Of a stretch of 64,000 nt of DNA, positions 61,127-64,000 are shown in pieces. The notes beneath the pieces were generated by a model. That model ran no database searches and was not told where the DNA came from. It was given only the letters and a program-made list of their open reading frames with translations. Source of the stretch: Sarcocystis neurona (taxonomy: Eukaryota > Apicomplexa > Conoidasida > Eucoccidiorida > Sarcocystidae); the NCBI GenBank assembly GCA_000727475.1, contig KL647290.1, positions 5,792,698 to 5,856,697 of the forward strand, written 5' to 3'. A program made the translations under genes and the position numbers. Numbering within the stretch: position 1 is the first letter of the stretch; each line of letters begins with the position of its first letter.

Positions 61127-62107
61127 ATGGTTTCCGTGATGTCCATTCGAATCTTCGTCTTTCAAGCAAAACGAAAACGTCGCTTTGAACTTTTCGCGCC
61201 AGTATCTCGTGCTGAACACTTCTCGCGTTTCGGTACTCAGCTTTCCTGCGACCTGTGCGTGTCGCGGAAATCCTCGGGAGACCAAAATGGTTCGAACGGC
61301 CTGCTCTACCTCCACATCGGCAGAACAAGAAGATTTGAACAACCTTCTCTACCCCGGCACCCTGCGTCTCCTTCTCAGCGTGCAGCACGGGACTCCACCA
61401 GTGTCTTCAGAAAAACAGGCCGACGGCAGCTACACCGAATCCCTCTCTCGGACAATCTGCAGACGACCACCCACCGCTGTTGTGCGAGCTGCGTGGCCTG
61501 CAGCGGCTGCTTACGTACAAGCACCACCGGGGTGTGGCTGTCGGCAAGTACACAAATGTGACCTTCTGCACGCGTCTGTTGAAAGGCACGCAAGAAGACG
61601 GTGAACGCCAGGAGGTTGACGACCTTACCTCTCCGCCAAATGGTTCGCCATTTTTGACTCTCGCGATGCTCTGCAGGAGTACGTTCTATAGAAGTCCACA
61701 CACCATATCCACCATTCCCACCTCGACCAAGTACCGCGTACTGTTCTCCTTGTCACTTTCCGGTAACAACTTTTCCCATACGAAAACCGTCACCGAGAGC
61801 CGCACGGGTGACTCCTTTGGGCAGCGCAGACGATATTATTGTTCACAGGTGCTTCCACATAGCCGTGTCCACCTCGTGATATTTGTACATATGTGCAAAT
61901 ACGGACGTGTGTGCGTGTGTGTACAGGAGAGACGATGAGTCTTATCTCCTTGTGCCCATCAAGCACCTCCCTCTTACGCATTGTCCTATCATCGGTGTCG
62001 TCTGTCTTGACGAATGTGTTTCCCCCCACGTGCTGCAGGGGGCGGAGAGGGGAGGCTTGCCGGAGAGATATTCCTCACACATTTCACCATTTTCGGCTCT
62101 GCGTTGA
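61127..62107 (+). CDS. Putative three-exon gene, unknown function
   Basis: Proposed exons are 61127-61232, 61379-61730 and 61927-62107, with phases 1 and 2, giving 212 aa ending in TGA. Exon 1 begins with a Lys/Arg-rich segment (IRIFVFQAKRKRRFELF) that could be an organellar or nuclear sorting signal. Exon 2 follows a strong acceptor (GCGTCTCCTTCTCAG) and encodes LLCELRGLQRLLTYKHHRGV then VGKYTNVTFCTRLL. Exon 3 has RDDESYLLVPIKHLPLTHCP. Exon 2 and 3 frames look clearly protein-like; family unknown. An alternative model splices out of exon 3 near 62000 into a frame starting GEGRLAGEIFLTHFTIFG that ends at GTAAGC (62133), and then continues to 62383 and 62955. In that case the gene is longer and stays open past 63146. 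Confidence 0.45.
61379..61730 (+). CDS. Unknown gene, exon 2
   Basis: 352 nt, phase 1 to phase 2; pyrimidine-rich acceptor, donor CCAA/GTACCG. A second possible donor (AGGA/GTACGT) lies near 61669. Confidence 0.5.
61927..62107 (+). CDS. Unknown gene, exon 3
   Basis: 181 nt, entered in phase 2 after a TGTGTGTACAG acceptor. It reads through to TGA at 62105-62107 but overlaps the alternative exon frame described for 62030-62132. Confidence 0.45.
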
Positions 62108-62382
62108 GCGGATTTATCGACGTAAGCGTGTAACTACAAAAACGGAAGACACGCGGATCAGAGAAATGCAGCAGCAGTGCCAAAGAATTTCGTGTGGTAA
62201 CACGAAATGGGTGCAGGTAGCTGGACGTATACGTAGGTGGGCGCTGATATGTGTACGTGTAGGTATGGACGCTCGTGGCCACCTGTACCTATCTATAACA
62301 ATATCGTGCGTGGAGCACGCAACAGTACAACGTGACACGTGAAAATACATACGGACTTCTGCATAGAAGCAGCTTGATACAG

Positions 62383-62480
62383 AGAGACATGGAGATAGAA
62401 AGCGCCGCTAATAAGAAAGAGGTGGAGCAGCAACACACTACAGAGAAACACTGGAAGGAAGAGCGAGCCGTGAAGAACCG
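62383..62480 (+). CDS. Likely exon, charged helical segment
   Basis: 98 nt, phase 0 to phase 2; acceptor GCAGCTTGATACAG, donor ACCG/GTGGTG. It encodes RDMEIESAANKKEVEQQHTT and a Lys/Glu-rich tail. It joins in phase both to the frame ending at 62132 and to the exon at 62955. Confidence 0.4.
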
Positions 62481-62954
62481 GTGGTGTAGCAGATACCTAC
62501 GGACACCGAGGGACACATGTAAATGCTTATAATACGTCCACCTACACGGAAATGATTACATTGCTGTGCAAGGGTGTGCATGAGTGCCGAGGTAGAGACA
62601 TGCGCATAAGGCACCGACGCGCACACCGATGCGCCGTAAATACAAATTTCTGCACACCCGCACACGCCTCTTCTGGTGTTTTTGAGGCAACGAACAAAGG
62701 AGCAAGAAGGTGGAGGGTACAGGATATACTTGGTGTGAAGGCAACCGCCGCCCACGAATGAAGAGAAGCAAAAACGCAGCTTTTCACATGCAGGTAATAC
62801 GAGGCGGTGCTATTGCCGCAGGGAAAAGCGACAGTCACACGACGTGGAAGGACGTTAAAACAGACCTCTGTGCCGTCGACAAGGACGGTTTTTTACACGG
62901 GAAAGAGAGCGAATCTCTGCATGAAAAAGCGTGTGCTGCAGAAATCTAACCCAG

Positions 62955-63146
62955 ACCCCTGGAAGACGGCAAGAGAAAGAAAGAGAGGAAGGCTCCGCAG
63001 AAGCGGAGTTTTGCGGTGATCCCGGGAAACGTGGGGACAACTCTGCGGCCAACGCAGCGCAAAAGACCACCAGCAGCTGCGCGGGACGAACGCGTCGCAG
63101 ACACACACACGCGGGAAAGACGAAGGCCAGCAGCGACCGACAATTC
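62955..63146 (+). CDS. Likely exon, basic region
   Basis: 192 nt, phase 2 at both ends; acceptor AATCTAACCCAG, strong donor AATTC/GTGAGA. It encodes EDGKRKKERKAPQKRSFAV then a basic Pro/Arg-rich stretch. Other frames are also open, so confidence is limited. Confidence 0.4.
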
Positions 63147-64000
63147 GTGAGATGCTGCAGATTTCAAAGACGAACGTCTGTGCAGCCGAATGCGACAAAA
63201 AATTAAAAAAGAAAAAAAAATCCCCCCTCGTCGGGAAGTGCCTGGGAAAGTACACTCAGCAGCAATGCTGATGCGAAAAGTCCTGCAGGTATGCATATAC
63301 ATGTATATATATACACATGTCAGCATGGATTTACTTACGTGTACACGTGCACAGCCACAGCTGTGAGAATACGCGATCCGCTCTGTCTCTCTCACTCCTC
63401 TCCCAGAAAAGTAAACATATATGTACTCGTATAGAGACTGGCGTAATTCGGCGGCAGGGTAGTCTGCCTAACCCTTGATAAACATTTCCTCACTAATGTA
63501 TGCGTATATGCATCTGCCTTTTTGTCCGCAGAACAACTGCATACACATCTATAGCACATATACGGACGTACTAGCGGCAGTCTCACTGCTCCTCCAGTTT
63601 GAATCCTCCGGCTCCAGTTTCAACCGGGGCTCCTCCTCTGTTACTGTGTTTGTTATCTCTTTCAGGCCACACAGATGCATACACAGATACGCATAGGCAC
63701 ACAGCAATCCCTGTACACAAAACTGCGCATAAGCACATCCACAGGCTACGTAGATACACTATATACATATAGAGAGGAAGAGACGGAGAGAGAAGAAAAA
63801 GAGAGTGTAATCGCGTAGTGAATATGAAGGCATCCGTAAACGCCTATGTAAGCACATACGTACGTATAGATATGTACGTATATATATATAGATAGATAGA
63901 TATACTTATACGTACCCGCATGCGTATGCACAAACGCTACCGTCCCTCTCACCACTGGCATAGACAAGAGGTACAGTCTTACTGGCCCTCCAGCTTGGAC
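63147..64000. other. Right-edge region, no supported feature
   Basis: A possible plus-strand donor (CCTGCAG/GTATGC at about 63289) suggests the gene to the left may continue. The rest is CA/TA-rich with a TAGA microsatellite near 63888-63902. Confidence 0.4.

Noticed and set aside
60977..61388. Minus-strand open frames opposite the 61-kb gene
   Set aside because: Begin with a non-ATG codon, have a poor acceptor, and conflict with the phased plus-strand exons.
1..64000. Search for CRISPR arrays, transposase or reverse transcriptase genes, rRNA and telomeric repeats
   Set aside because: None seen; the only regular arrays are the minisatellite, microsatellites and short tandem duplications listed.

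Overview
The window is nuclear DNA of a eukaryote with intron-rich genes. The most likely source is an eimeriid coccidian (Eimeria or a close relative such as Cyclospora). Reasons: small exons (30-350 nt) sit in introns of up to several kb; CAG/CTG trinucleotide tracts are abundant; (TA)n and (CA)n microsatellites are dense; one strand of the introns is pyrimidine-rich. The genus is an inference from these habits, not from a marker gene. No bacterial-type operons, CRISPR arrays, IS elements or intact transposons were seen.

Layout. (1) 1-5795, minus strand: the first three coding exons of phosphomannomutase, whose 3' end lies off the left edge; the intron at the edge carries a 31-bp minisatellite. 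(2) 5796-10167: a divergent intergenic region with a purine-to-pyrimidine switch on the plus strand. (3) 10168-20644, plus strand: a complete seven-exon gene for organellar (probably mitochondrial) ribosomal protein uL24, 208 aa, spread over 10.5 kb with CTG/CAG blocks inside the introns. (4) 20645-26581: no gene I can defend. (5) 26582-47072, minus strand: a long MORN-repeat gene. The 5' half (47072 to 38334) is rebuilt exon by exon with matching intron phases and contiguous MORN units. The 3' part is only partly resolved and seems to end in a Gln-rich exon at 26582-27121. (6) 47073-48906: a second divergent intergenic region. (7) 48907-49831, plus strand: a small four-exon gene of unknown function. 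(8) 49832-61126: no confident protein gene, but a clear tRNA-Leu(AAG) at 54332-54411 plus several tandem and inverted repeats. (9) 61127 to about 63150, plus strand: a putative gene of unknown function and further likely exons running towards the right edge.

The genes do not form a pathway. Phosphomannomutase supplies mannose-1-phosphate for GDP-mannose (N-glycans, GPI anchors). uL24 belongs to an organellar ribosome. MORN proteins in apicomplexans commonly act at the inner membrane complex, basal complex or other membrane-linked scaffolds. Two head-to-head gene pairs (phosphomannomutase/uL24 and MORN/unknown) suggest shared promoter regions.

Exons were called by reading both strands for splice sites, phase continuity and family motifs; no search or transcript data were available. 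Most long open frames in this DNA are chance, often Tyr/Ile/His-rich translations of (TA)n(CA)n tracts or poly-Leu/Ala/Gln translations of CTG/CAG tracts.
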